DNA of 55,387 nt, taken from contig NZ_SMJX01000015.1 of assembly GCF_004348535.1 (NCBI RefSeq), forward strand, positions 1-55,387, given 5' to 3'. Under the pieces are notes generated by a model. That model did no database searches. It was not told the DNA's origin and saw nothing but the letters and a program-made list of their open reading frames with translations. Both the position numbers and the translations under genes were made by a program. This DNA is from Actinomadura sp. KC216. GTDB taxonomy: Bacteria; Actinomycetota; Actinomycetes; Streptosporangiales; Streptosporangiaceae. Of this stretch, positions 28,834-36,554 are shown piece by piece. The stretch's first letter is position 1. The number at the start of each line of letters is the position of its first letter.

Positions 28834-30821
28834 CCACCGCCCCTCCGATGGACAAGATCGACGCAAGGCTGTGGCGGGTCGCGTTCGTGCTGGTGCTCGG
28901 CACCGTGATGGCCACCCTGGACGGCACGATCGTCGCGGTCGCGATCGCCACGCTCGCCGACCGGTTCGCCGCGCCGGTCGCCGACGTCCAGTGGGTCACC
29001 ACCGCCTACCTGCTCGCCGTGGTCACCGCGGTGCCCACGTCCGGCTGGCTGGCCGACCGGTTCGGTGGGCGCCGCGTCTGGCTCGGCGCGGTCGCGGCGT
29101 TCCTGGCGGCCTCGCTGCTGTGCGGGCTGGCATGGTCGCTGCCCAGCCTGGTCGTCTTCCGCGTCATGCAGGGGCTCGCGGGCGGCCTGCTGCCGCCGGT
29201 CGGGCAGGCGCTGCTGGTGGGCATCGCCGGCCGCGAGCGGACCGGACGGGTGATCGCGGTGGTCGGGGTGCTGCCGCTGCTGTCGCCGGTGTTCGGGCCG
29301 CTGGTCGGCGGCGCGGTGCTGAACGCGGCGGGGTGGCGCTGGATGTTCCTGATCAATATCCCGGTCGGGGTGGCCGCGCTCGCGCTCGGACGCCGGCTGG
29401 TGCCCGCGGTGCCGCCGGCCGCGACCGGCGCCCGGTTCGACTGGCGGGGCGCCGCGCTGCTGTCGCCCGGCCTGGCCGTGCTGGTGTACGGGCTGACCAG
29501 GGTCGCGCACGACAGCCCCGCGTGGCAGGTGACCGCGGCGCTGGTGGCCGGCGTGGGAATGCTCGCCGGTTTCACTCTGCACGGTGTGCGGACCAAGGGC
29601 GTCCCCCTGCTGGACCCACGGCTGTTCGTCCGGCCGCCGTTCGGGGTCGCGGCGCTGGCGCTGCTGGCGTTGGGCGCTTCGGTGTTCGGCACGATGTTCC
29701 TGCTTCCGCTGTACTTGCAGGGGCCCGGCGGGCTGTCGGCGTGGCAGACCGGGCTGCTGCTCGCCCCGCAGGGGGTCGGGGTGGCGGCCGGGACCGTCCT
29801 GGTGACCCGGGTGGTGGACGCGGCCGCTCCCCGCACGCTGGTGCTCGGCGGGATGGCGCTGGTCGCGGCGGGCACCGTCGCGTTCACCCGGCTCGGCCAC
29901 GGGGTGCCGGACGAAGTGGTCGCCGGTTCCCTCTTCCTGCGCGGCGTGGGCGCGGCGATGATCAGTACACCGATCATGACGCTCGTCTACCGCCGGACGA
30001 GCCCGCCGCAGCTGCCGCGGACGGCGGTCGCGCTGAACCTGCTCAGCATGCTCGGCGGCTCGATCGGCACGGCGGCGCTCGCCGCCGTCCTTCAGGCGAG
30101 GATCGCGGCCCGCGCCGACCAGGCGGTCGCGTTCGGCGACGCGTTCTGGTGGGTGCTCGGTCTCGTCGTGCTCGCCGCCACCGCCGCGTACGCGTTGCCG
30201 CGCACAGCGAGCGCCGACGGCGCGGATCACGGGCAGCGGGCCACCGTGAAACGCAGGCATGCCCGACGGCGCACCTCGGCGACGCTGCCCCAGCTGGTCG
30301 ATGGCCAGCTCCCGCCGGGCCGATGGGTCTGCACGGTCGAGGAGGCCGAGTCCATCTACGTCATGGGGCAGCCCGGCGAACGGGAGGCGATCTGGAGCGA
30401 GTGGCGGCGCCTCACCTCGGCGCTGCGGCAGCTCGTCGGTGAGGTACCGGCATGCTGGCTGTCAGGCGGCTTCTTCTCGGCCAAGCCGGACCCGGCGGAC
30501 ATCGACTGCGTGTACCTCGTCGACACCGTCAAGCTGCAAAACGCCGCGACCAACGCCGCGACCTTGGACCCGAGAGCACTGAGCTTCCTCACCGCCACGG
30601 CGACGGGCCGGATCAAGGACGCCTACGGCATGCGCGTCGACTCCTACATTCTGGAGTGGACGCCGACACTCGGTACCGACCCCGAACCTGAGACAAAGCA
30701 GTACCTGGAGGCTCGAGGCTACTGGGATGACCTGTGGAGCCGGGTTCACGACGCGGACGGGCGCCTCGACTCCGTCCCACGGCGCGGCTACCTGGAGGTG
30801 ATCATCGATGGGTACAGATGA
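28830..30821 (+). CDS. MFS (DHA2/EmrB-type) siderophore exporter fused in frame to a nucleotidyltransferase-like domain
   Basis: Residues 1-~460 are a DHA2-type MFS transporter, probably with fourteen spans ([41 protein letters not shown]). The position after the NRPS suggests siderophore export. With no stop, the frame continues through a basic linker (KRRHARRR) into ~180 soluble residues with [22 protein letters not shown], a GG/S-x9-D-x-D nucleotidyltransferase pattern like that of DUF6932 proteins. A GTG at 30246 could start the second domain independently. The fusion probably marks the edge of a transferred block whose MFS stop was lost. Length is 663 aa, against ~470-500 for the transporter family. 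Confidence 0.82.
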   Translation: MTTAPPMDKIDARLWRVAFVLVLGTVMATLDGTIVAVAIATLADRFAAPVADVQWVTTAYLLAVVTAVPTSGWLADRFGGRRVWLGAVAAFLAASLLCGLAWSLPSLVVFRVMQGLAGGLLPPVGQALLVGIAGRERTGRVIAVVGVLPLLSPVFGPLVGGAVLNAAGWRWMFLINIPVGVAALALGRRLVPAVPPAATGARFDWRGAALLSPGLAVLVYGLTRVAHDSPAWQVTAALVAGVGMLAGFTLHGVRTKGVPLLDPRLFVRPPFGVAALALLALGASVFGTMFLLPLYLQGPGGLSAWQTGLLLAPQGVGVAAGTVLVTRVVDAAAPRTLVLGGMALVAAGTVAFTRLGHGVPDEVVAGSLFLRGVGAAMISTPIMTLVYRRTSPPQLPRTAVALNLLSMLGGSIGTAALAAVLQARIAARADQAVAFGDAFWWVLGLVVLAATAAYALPRTASADGADHGQRATVKRRHARRRTSATLPQLVDGQLPPGRWVCTVEEAESIYVMGQPGEREAIWSEWRRLTSALRQLVGEVPACWLSGGFFSAKPDPADIDCVYLVDTVKLQNAATNAATLDPRALSFLTATATGRIKDAYGMRVDSYILEWTPTLGTDPEPETKQYLEARGYWDDLWSRVHDADGRLDSVPRRGYLEVIIDGYR

Positions 30822-31767
30822 CCTGGCCTGGTTCCTTGAGCACGCTCCCGAGTCCCCGGACACGGCCCTTTCGCCAGCGGAACAGGGTGAATGGAGCCGG
30901 CGGAGCATCGAGGCGTCCATGGACCGCCGATCCGGGACCGCCCGAACCGTGCGCTCTCGCGGAGAGCTCCGGCTGCGCGGCGGCGGGGACCAAGGCCACC
31001 CGGCCGAGCTCGGCCAGATCGGCCTGATCGCTGCGGGCTGGCAACGAGCGGTCTCGGCCACCGGAGCGGCCCTTGAAGACTTCAGGGCGCTTGGGGGAGT
31101 GCTGCCCCCCGAGATCGTGCGGCGCACGACCCTGGTCCTCAACGCCGCCTCCTCGGCAGGTTCGATCATCCTCAGCCTCGAACCGCGGACGCCTCCGGCG
31201 AACGAGGACGAGCCGGGCGGGAACGTGGCGCTGATCAACACTCCCCGTCCACTCGCCGACCGCGCCTCCGCGGTGCTCATCGGCCTGCTGGGCGGTCTCG
31301 GCACGGACACCCCCGTCATCGACGACAGCGCGGCCGCCTCGCTGGGGGAGCTCGGTCCCCGCGTCGGGAGCACGCTCGCCGACCTCGCCAGAGTGATCAC
31401 CCGCTCCGGAATCACGCTCGACGCGACCTGGGCTGAACCCGGCTCAGCCACCGTCAGGGCGAGCATCACACCAGCGGCGGCCGGACGTATGCGGAGCTTC
31501 ATCGCCGGGCGAGGTCTCGACGCCGAGGAACAGCTGTTCACCGGAACCCTGCGGACCGTGAGCGACACGCAGTCCTGGCTGGTGGCGCTTCCCGATGGCG
31601 AAACGGTGAAGATGAGCGCGAAGGAGCTTCCCTACCGGGAGATCAGCCATTGGAACATCGGCGCCACGGTCCAGCTTCGCGTAAGAGTCACCCTGCAAGA
31701 ACAGCCCGACGGCCACGTGCGCCGCACCTTGACGATTTTCGAGGTCACAGCACTGGACGGCTACTGA
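30808..31767 (+). CDS. Unknown protein coupled to the nucleotidyltransferase-like domain
   Basis: The 319-aa protein is not recognised. Residues ~50-240 look alpha/beta with Ala/Gly-rich helices; the last ~75 residues (TGTLRTVSDTQSWLVALPD, VQLRVRVTLQEQ) look like a small beta-barrel. There is no signal or membrane span. The start has a near-perfect GGAGGTGATC and overlaps the upstream frame by 14 bases, so the nucleotidyltransferase-like domain and this protein are probably made together. Such two-gene layouts are typical of toxin-antitoxin or defence modules, but nothing in the sequence proves that here. Confidence 0.7.
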   Translation: MGTDDLAWFLEHAPESPDTALSPAEQGEWSRRSIEASMDRRSGTARTVRSRGELRLRGGGDQGHPAELGQIGLIAAGWQRAVSATGAALEDFRALGGVLPPEIVRRTTLVLNAASSAGSIILSLEPRTPPANEDEPGGNVALINTPRPLADRASAVLIGLLGGLGTDTPVIDDSAAASLGELGPRVGSTLADLARVITRSGITLDATWAEPGSATVRASITPAAAGRMRSFIAGRGLDAEEQLFTGTLRTVSDTQSWLVALPDGETVKMSAKELPYREISHWNIGATVQLRVRVTLQEQPDGHVRRTLTIFEVTALDGY

Positions 31768-31839
31768 CGACGCATCGCGCACGTCAGGCGCTCACCGCGT
31801 AGAGGACCTCCCGCAGGCCGGGAAGCGCGGCCCTTCTCG

Positions 31840-32928
31840 TCAGGCCACGCGGCGGGGCGACGGGCAGGAGTTGAGGTGATGGCGCATGTCATGGACGTCC
31901 GTCCGGAGCCGCACGGCGGCGCGCGGGTCCCGCTCCAGGCCGCCGAGACCGTTCTCGATCAGGTTCAGCTGCGCGGCCCTGAGCCGGGCGAGCAGCCGGC
32001 GCGGCTCGCCGGTCGGCACGTCCCACCGCTCCTTCCGGCGCCACTTGCGGTGGATGAGCACATGGCCCTCGCCAGGCACGAGGACGCCGCGCGCCGTCTC
32101 CGCGTGGACCGTCCGCCGGAAGTGCGACAGGTAGCGGCGCCGCGCCAGCCGGTACGCGACGATCGCCGTGAGCAGGATCGGCGCGCCCTTCACCGGCAGC
32201 CACGCCACCCCGTGCAGGACGGGCGCGTCCCACCAGGAATGCAGGCCCATCGCCAGGACGAACGCGGCGACGGCGATGGTCGCGCTGCCCCGGGACGCCC
32301 GGCCGAGCAGGCAGCCGAGCCCCGCCCCGGCGATCGCCGTCATCGCCCAGTGGCTCCACCACGCGCCGCCGATGACCCGGCTGCCGAACGAGAACAGCGC
32401 CGCGTTCACGTCCTGCGTCGCGCCGGTCAGCACGATCGTGTTCAGCACGTACAGGAAGTTCTCGGAGATCTGGAAGCCGAGCCCGGCGAGCGCGCCGTAG
32501 CCCCAGCCGTCCAGCGGGCCGCGGATCGCCGACGGCGCCATCAGCGCCAGCGTCACCACGCCGAGCAGCTTCAGGATCTCCTCGTCCACCGGAGCGGCGA
32601 TCGCCGCGCCCCACGCGGAGTTGAAGTCCGGCCCCGCCGCCTTGCCGATGACCGCGTGGAAGGCCGCGTTCGCGGGCAGCGCCAGCCCGAACGCGGCCAG
32701 CCCGCCCCACGCCACCGCGATCAGCGCGTACCCGAGCCGGTGCGACCGGACGGGATGCAGCCGCCGCAGCCCCCACACGCCGGCGGCCAGCGCCGGGGCG
32801 AGGAGCGCGCCGCCGACCACCGCGCCGACCGGGAACGCGCGGACGGCCGCGTCCATCCCGCGGACCGCGATCCAGGTCCCGATGGCGCACACCGCGGCCC
32901 AGAGCCAGAACGCCGGCCTGCGGATCAC
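31840..32928 (-). CDS. PrsW-family intramembrane metalloprotease
   Basis: The 362-aa polytopic protein has the PrsW motifs: APVDEEILKLLG (EExxK), GFQISENFLYVLN, a His in WWSHWAMTAIAG and HSWWD near the C-terminal spans. About eight membrane segments precede a ~110-residue cytoplasmic tail ending in an Arg-rich segment. In Bacillus PrsW cleaves an anti-sigma factor; here the target is unknown. The GTG at 32928 is preceded by GGAGG and overlaps the stop of the upstream membrane-anchored protein, so they are translated together. The upstream part of the open frame is a shadow. Confidence 0.9.
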   Translation of the reverse strand: MIRRPAFWLWAAVCAIGTWIAVRGMDAAVRAFPVGAVVGGALLAPALAAGVWGLRRLHPVRSHRLGYALIAVAWGGLAAFGLALPANAAFHAVIGKAAGPDFNSAWGAAIAAPVDEEILKLLGVVTLALMAPSAIRGPLDGWGYGALAGLGFQISENFLYVLNTIVLTGATQDVNAALFSFGSRVIGGAWWSHWAMTAIAGAGLGCLLGRASRGSATIAVAAFVLAMGLHSWWDAPVLHGVAWLPVKGAPILLTAIVAYRLARRRYLSHFRRTVHAETARGVLVPGEGHVLIHRKWRRKERWDVPTGEPRRLLARLRAAQLNLIENGLGGLERDPRAAVRLRTDVHDMRHHLNSCPSPRRVA

Positions 32929-33509
32929 GGGCCCGCCTCCGACGTCCAGGGCGCCGCGATCGTGAGGGACCGCACCATCGCCTGAACCTCCGCGGCGACG
33001 CTCCGGAAGGCGAGCGGCGGACCGGCCGCCGTCACGGTCGCGCCGAGCGTGTCGGTGGCGAAGACCGCCGCCGTGCCCGCCCGGTCCCGGCCGGTGATCG
33101 CCCCGGTGAGCCCGGTCAGCCCGTGCTCCGTCCTGATCGGGACGGGCCGCGACGCGAGCCGCGCGCGCCCGCCGAGCGCGACGATGCGGCCTAACCCGTC
33201 CCAGAGCTCGTGCGCGTCGAACGGGGCCAGCGGGACGGCGACGTTCAGGTTGACCACGACGTCCTCGCTGGTCAGCTCGGCGTAGCCGGTGAGGGAGGTC
33301 GCGCTCGAGTCGAGCGCCCATCCGGCGTGCGACACCGTCAGCGTGATCGGGCGGACGCCGCCCCGGTCCGTGCCGACCGACACGACCGTCCCCGGCGCCA
33401 AGGGCCTGCCGCCGCTCCCGAGCATCTTGTTCAGCAGGGGCAGCCCCGCGCAGAGGCTCAGCAGCGTGAGCGCCACGAGACCCGTCCCCCACCATCTCAC
33501 CCGCGTCAC
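32925..33509 (-). CDS. Membrane-anchored extracytoplasmic protein, partner of PrsW
   Basis: The 194-aa product has one N-terminal hydrophobic segment ([16 protein letters not shown]) after a short basic start, then a beta-rich domain with no family I recognise (VRPITLTVSHAGWALD, VVVNLNVAVPLAPFDAHELWD). A Cys within the signal could be a lipid-attachment site, but the context LLSLCAG is imperfect. The GTGA overlap with the PrsW gene suggests a functional pair, possibly substrate or regulator; this is inferred from coupling only. Confidence 0.75.
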   Translation of the reverse strand: MTRVRWWGTGLVALTLLSLCAGLPLLNKMLGSGGRPLAPGTVVSVGTDRGGVRPITLTVSHAGWALDSSATSLTGYAELTSEDVVVNLNVAVPLAPFDAHELWDGLGRIVALGGRARLASRPVPIRTEHGLTGLTGAITGRDRAGTAAVFATDTLGATVTAAGPPLAFRSVAAEVQAMVRSLTIAAPWTSEAGP

Positions 33510-33628
33510 GCAGCCCCCCTGATGACCCGTGCAGCCGGGATGCCCCTGGACAAGGCCCCTAAACAGGTCAGGACGGGCAGGGGCCGCCGGGGCGCGGCCG
33601 CATGTCTCGGCTAAAGTTGCCGTCGCTC

Positions 33629-34426
33629 ATGACAGAACCCCTGACCGAGACCGCCATGGTGGCCAGGCTCCGCGCCGCGGGCTGCGTCTTCGCCGAGGAC
33701 GAGGCCCGGCTGATCCGCGCCACGGCCGCCACGCCGGACGAGGCGTCCGCCATGGTGGAACGGCGCGCCGGGGGACTGCCGCTCGAACACGTCCTCGGCT
33801 GGGCCGAGTTCTGCGGCCTCCGGATCGCCGTCGACCCGGGCGTCTTCGTGCCCCGCCGCCGCACCGAGTTCCTCGTCCGGCGGGCCGCCGCGCTCGCCCC
33901 TCCGCGTCCCGTCGTCGTCGACCTGTGCTGCGGCACCGGCGCGCTGGGCGCCGCGCTGGCCGCCATCGTCCCCGCCGGCGGCCGGAAAGAGCCGGTACTC
34001 CACGCCGCCGACATCGAGCCCGCGGCGGTGCGCTGCGCCCGCCGCAACGTCGAGCCGTTCGGCGGGCACGTCCACGAAGGCGACCTCTTCGCCCCGCTCC
34101 CGGCCGGGCTGCGCGGCGGGATCGACGTGCTGCTCGCGAACGTCCCCTACGTCCCGGCCGGGGAGCTGGCGCTGATGCCGGTGGAGGCGCGGGTGCACGA
34201 GCCGCGCGTGGCGCTCGACGGCGGCCCGGACGGCCTCGACGTCCTGCGCCGTGTCACCGCCGAGGCGCCGGAGTGGCTGGCACCGGGCGGGCACCTGCTG
34301 TTCGAGACGAGCGAGCGGCAGGTCCCGGACGCCGTCGCGGCCGTCGAGCGGAACGGTCTCGCGGCGACCGTGGCCGAATCCGCGGAGTTCGCCGCCACCG
34401 TCATCATCGCGACAAAGCCCGTGTAA
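33629..34426 (+). CDS. PrmC-like putative protein N5-glutamine methyltransferase
   Basis: The 265-aa SAM-dependent methyltransferase has an N-terminal PrmC-like helical domain (GLPLEHVLGWAEFCGLR and VFVPRRRTEFLV), motif I VVDLCCGTGALGAAL, and ANVPYVP in place of the classic NPPY. It resembles the secondary, PrmC-related family rather than the release-factor methylase itself. I choose 33629 because a TANNNT box (TAAAGT, 33612-33617) would give an almost leaderless mRNA. The ATG at 33602 is the alternative and adds nine residues. Substrate unknown. Confidence 0.85.
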   Translation: MTEPLTETAMVARLRAAGCVFAEDEARLIRATAATPDEASAMVERRAGGLPLEHVLGWAEFCGLRIAVDPGVFVPRRRTEFLVRRAAALAPPRPVVVDLCCGTGALGAALAAIVPAGGRKEPVLHAADIEPAAVRCARRNVEPFGGHVHEGDLFAPLPAGLRGGIDVLLANVPYVPAGELALMPVEARVHEPRVALDGGPDGLDVLRRVTAEAPEWLAPGGHLLFETSERQVPDAVAAVERNGLAATVAESAEFAATVIIATKPV

Positions 34427-34480
34427 ATCTCCAAGAGCGGGTATGAGGCGCTATAGGACGACTTGAAGGAGTGAATCCTT

Positions 34481-34651
34481 ATGCGCCGCATCAGTGCAGC
34501 GCTCAGCGCCATCGTCGGCACGATCGCGGGCGTTCTCAGCGCCGTGGCGAGCGTGGTCATCAGCATCGTCACATTGCCGCTCAGGGTTATCCAGCGGCTG
34601 GTGACCCCGTCGCGCCGCCGCCCGGCCCGCACCCGCCGCAGGGCCTTCTGA
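34481..34651 (+). CDS. 56-aa basic membrane-active peptide, conserved-looking small protein
   Basis: The frame has a clear GAAGGAG ten bases before its ATG. Residues 3-35 form one hydrophobic alpha-helical segment rich in Ala/Val/Ile/Ser (AIVGTIAGVLSAVASVVISI), followed by a proline and a strongly basic tail with RRRPARTRRR near the end. This reads as a small single-span inner-membrane protein or membrane-active peptide. It lies 54 bases after the methyltransferase stop and is closed by its own hairpin terminator, so it is a real transcription unit. Function unknown. Confidence 0.65.
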   Translation: MRRISAALSAIVGTIAGVLSAVASVVISIVTLPLRVIQRLVTPSRRRPARTRRRAF

Positions 34652-34670
34652 CCCCTCCGGCGCCCGCCGG

Positions 34671-34710
34671 CCGCACCGGGGCCCGTGAGCTGGGTAGGAC
34701 CCCGGTGCGG
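34671..34710 (+). terminator. Hairpin terminator after the 56-aa gene
   Basis: CCGCACCGGGG pairs perfectly with CCCCGGTGCGG (11 bp, 18-base loop). It starts 19 bases after the small gene's stop. A run of seven A lies just beyond, with no U-tract on this strand. Confidence 0.75.
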
Positions 34711-34792
34711 TCCCGGGTGCAAAAAAACCGATTGCCGATGCCTTGCCCCATACCGCACCATATGAGTGTCGAACCGAGAAAGGAGCCGCACG

Positions 34793-34882
34793 ATGACCGG
34801 GATTGCCACCCAGTATCAGCGGCGGCCTTTCGACGTCCGGTCGCAAGGCGGTAGCAGCGTCCCCGCGGACGCCTCTGGATAG
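34793..34882 (+). CDS. Candidate 29-codon leader peptide
   Basis: An ATG behind GAAAGGAG opens a 29-codon frame (MTGIATQYQRRPFDVRSQGG...). Its end lies inside a hairpin (GCGGAC with GTCCGC, 34865-34888) that overlaps the arms of the following U-tract terminator. This arrangement resembles ribosome-mediated attenuation. No structural gene follows directly; tRNA-like elements do. Confidence 0.4.
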   Translation: MTGIATQYQRRPFDVRSQGGSSVPADASG

Positions 34883-34901
34883 GTCCGCAGGTCCATCGGA
34901 G

Positions 34902-34934
34902 GCCGCCAGGGAGAACCCTCCCAGGCGGCTTTTT
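34902..34934 (+). terminator. Intrinsic terminator with U-tract
   Basis: GCCGCC-A-GGGAG pairs with CTCCC-A-GGCGGC and is followed by TTTTT. A canonical Rho-independent terminator is unusual in such GC-rich DNA. It ends the transcript of the 29-codon frame 15 bases upstream of tRNA-Gly. Confidence 0.85.
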
Positions 34935-34948
34935 CATGCCCGACCCAT

Positions 34949-35019
34949 GTCGCACAAGTCGAATGGTGAGACACCAGGCTTCCACCCTGGCGAACCGGGT
35001 TCGATTCCCGGGTGCGGCT
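34949..35019 (+). tRNA. tRNA-Gly (anticodon TCC), divergent
   Basis: A 71-base cloverleaf can be drawn. Acceptor GTCGCAC/GTGCGGC (one G-T pair); D-arm GTC-GAATGGTGA-GAC; anticodon arm CCAGG-CTTCCAC-CCTGG with anticodon TCC; variable loop CGAA; T-arm CCGGG-TTCGATT-CCCGG. The discriminator is T and CCA is not encoded. Departures from standard tRNA-Gly include A at position 8 and a three-pair D-stem. These suggest an accessory, perhaps element-borne gene rather than the main glycine tRNA. Confidence 0.72.
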
Positions 35020-35108
35020 CTGGACTGGACCGGCGGGAGTAACGACCCCCGGCTGGTCCTCCCGTGCCCAGGCGGGCGGACGCCACCGCCCGCCGGAGGG
35101 CACCCATG

Positions 35109-35197
35109 CTGGACCATCCAATCGGCAGGATCCGTGACTGGATCACGTCATGCATGGCCGGGGCGGCGGGTCGCAGGTTCGAGCCCTGTCCGGTCAA
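35109..35197 (+). tRNA. tRNA-like element, probably a decayed tRNA (Gln-CTG-like)
   Basis: Several tRNA parts lie in order but do not close into a standard cloverleaf. TGGACCA precedes a D-arm TCC-AATCGGCA-GGA (35117-35130), an anticodon-like hairpin CGTGA-CTGGA-TCACG whose loop is two bases short, some 20 extra bases, then a good T-arm GCAGG-TTCGAGC-CCTGT (35173-35189) and an acceptor-like end. It may be a relic, an attachment site or a non-canonical tRNA. It is followed by a strong terminator. Confidence 0.35.
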
Positions 35198-35211
35198 CCG
35201 GCCACGGAAAA

Positions 35212-35253
35212 GGACGGTCCCGCCGACCCGGACGGGGGCCGGCGGGACCGTCC
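35212..35253 (+). terminator. Perfect 14-bp hairpin terminator
   Basis: GGACGGTCCCGCCG pairs without mismatch with CGGCGGGACCGTCC around a 14-base GC-rich loop. It separates the tRNA-like element from the acyl-CoA dehydrogenase promoter. Confidence 0.8.
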
Positions 35254-35288
35254 CCCTTCGCATGTGACGCGTGTCGCCCGGCGCCGCC

Positions 35289-35318
35289 TTGACTCCGCGC
35301 GGCCGCCTCGCTTACTTT
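35289..35318 (+). promoter_or_regulatory. Promoter of the acyl-CoA dehydrogenase gene
   Basis: TTGACT (35289-35294), an 18-base spacer and TACTTT (35313-35318) fit a housekeeping promoter. The -10 lies within the left arm of the operator palindrome. Confidence 0.6.
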
Positions 35319-35346
35319 GGCGTTCAAATATTGGCCGTCAAAGTAA
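35312..35346. promoter_or_regulatory. Palindromic operator over the acyl-CoA dehydrogenase promoter
   Basis: TTACTTTG (35312-35319) is the exact inverse of CAAAGTAA (35339-35346), and further symmetric bases extend towards an AATATT centre. The site is AT-rich against its surroundings and covers the -10 and start region, so a repressor (TetR- or GntR-type is common for such genes) probably binds here. No regulator gene is adjacent. Confidence 0.65.
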
Positions 35347-35387
35347 TATGGCCGTCGTCGACGCGGCCGGGGACCCGCGGAGGACCG

Positions 35388-36554
35388 ATGAACGACTTTC
35401 CCGCCTATGCGCCGTCCGAGGACCACGAGCTGCTGCGGAGCACGGTGCGCGAGCTGGCCGACGCCAAGATCGCCCCGTTCGCGGCGGAGGTCGACGAGGA
35501 GGCGCGGTTCCCGCAGGAGGCCCTCGACGCGCTGGTGGCCAACGACCTGCACGCGGTGCACGTCCCCGAGCAGTACGGCGGAGGCGGCGCGGACGCCCTG
35601 GCCACGGTGATCGTGATCGAGGAGGTCGCCCGCGCGTGCGCCTCCTCGTCGCTGATCCCGGCGGTGAACAAGCTGGGCACCGTCCCGATCCTCCTGTCGG
35701 GCTCCGAGGAGCTGAAGGCGAAGTACCTGGCGCCGGTGGCACGCGACGGGGCGATGTTCTCCTACGCCCTCTCGGAGGCCGACGCCGGCTCGGACGCGGC
35801 GGGCATGAAGACCCGCGCGGTCCGCGACGGCGAGGCATGGGTGCTGAACGGCACCAAGATGTGGATCACCAACGCGGGGGAGTCGGAGTACTACACGGTG
35901 ATGGCGGTCACCGACCCGTCGCAGGGCGCCCGCGGCATCTCCGCGTTCGTCGTCGAGAAGAGCGACCCGGGCGTGTCCTTCGGTCCCAAGGAGCGCAAGC
36001 TGGGCATCAAAGGCTCCCCGACCCGCCAGGTCATTCTGGAGGACGTCCGCATCCCCGCCGACCGGATCATCGGCCCGGAGGGCAGCGGCTTCAAGACGGC
36101 GCTCGCCACCCTGGACCACACCCGCATCACCATCGCCGCCCAGGCCCTCGGCATCGCCCAGGGCGCCCTGGACTTCGCGCTCGGCTACGTCAAGGAGCGC
36201 CGCCAGTTCGGCAAGCCCATCGCCGACTTCCAGGGCGTGCAGTTCATGCTGGCCGACATGGCCATGCGCCTCGAAGGCGCCCGCCAGCTCACCTACCACG
36301 CGGCGATCAAGTCCGAGCGGGCGATGCACGGCGAGAAGGTCGCCGACCTGACGTTCGTCTCCTCAGCGTGCAAGACGCTGGCGTCCGACGTGGCGATGGA
36401 CGTGACGACCGACGCCGTCCAGCTCCTGGGCGGCTACGGCTACACCCGCGAGTTCCCGGTGGAACGAATGATGCGCGACGCCAAAATCACCCAGATCTAC
36501 GAGGGCACGAACCAGATCCAGCGCATGGTCATGGCCCGCCAACTCCTCAAGTGA
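35388..36554 (+). CDS. Acyl-CoA dehydrogenase
   Basis: The 388-aa protein is a full-length short-chain-type acyl-CoA dehydrogenase: the FAD-binding YALSEADAGSDAAGM and WITNAGE segments, the RRQFGKPIADFQGVQF helix, and the C-terminal catalytic region with QIYEGTNQIQRMVMARQLL, whose Glu is the usual catalytic base. It oxidises acyl-CoA to enoyl-CoA and passes electrons to ETF. GCGGAGG precedes the ATG at 35388. It stands alone after a promoter covered by a palindromic operator. Chain-length preference is not determined. Confidence 0.94.
   Translation: MNDFPAYAPSEDHELLRSTVRELADAKIAPFAAEVDEEARFPQEALDALVANDLHAVHVPEQYGGGGADALATVIVIEEVARACASSSLIPAVNKLGTVPILLSGSEELKAKYLAPVARDGAMFSYALSEADAGSDAAGMKTRAVRDGEAWVLNGTKMWITNAGESEYYTVMAVTDPSQGARGISAFVVEKSDPGVSFGPKERKLGIKGSPTRQVILEDVRIPADRIIGPEGSGFKTALATLDHTRITIAAQALGIAQGALDFALGYVKERRQFGKPIADFQGVQFMLADMAMRLEGARQLTYHAAIKSERAMHGEKVADLTFVSSACKTLASDVAMDVTTDAVQLLGGYGYTREFPVERMMRDAKITQIYEGTNQIQRMVMARQLLK

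Noticed and set aside
24103..28866. 1587-codon open frame opposite the NRPS
   Set aside because: Composition is typical of a GC-rich antisense shadow, with no domains; the plus strand carries a full NRPS.
28332..30260. 642-codon open frame opposite the MFS gene
   Set aside because: Shadow of the MFS transporter; low-complexity Arg/Gln/Pro/His sequence.
32929..33495. 189-codon N-terminal extension of the PrsW frame
   Set aside because: It overlaps the coupled upstream gene and is Arg-rich shadow; GTG at 32928 has GGAGG in front.
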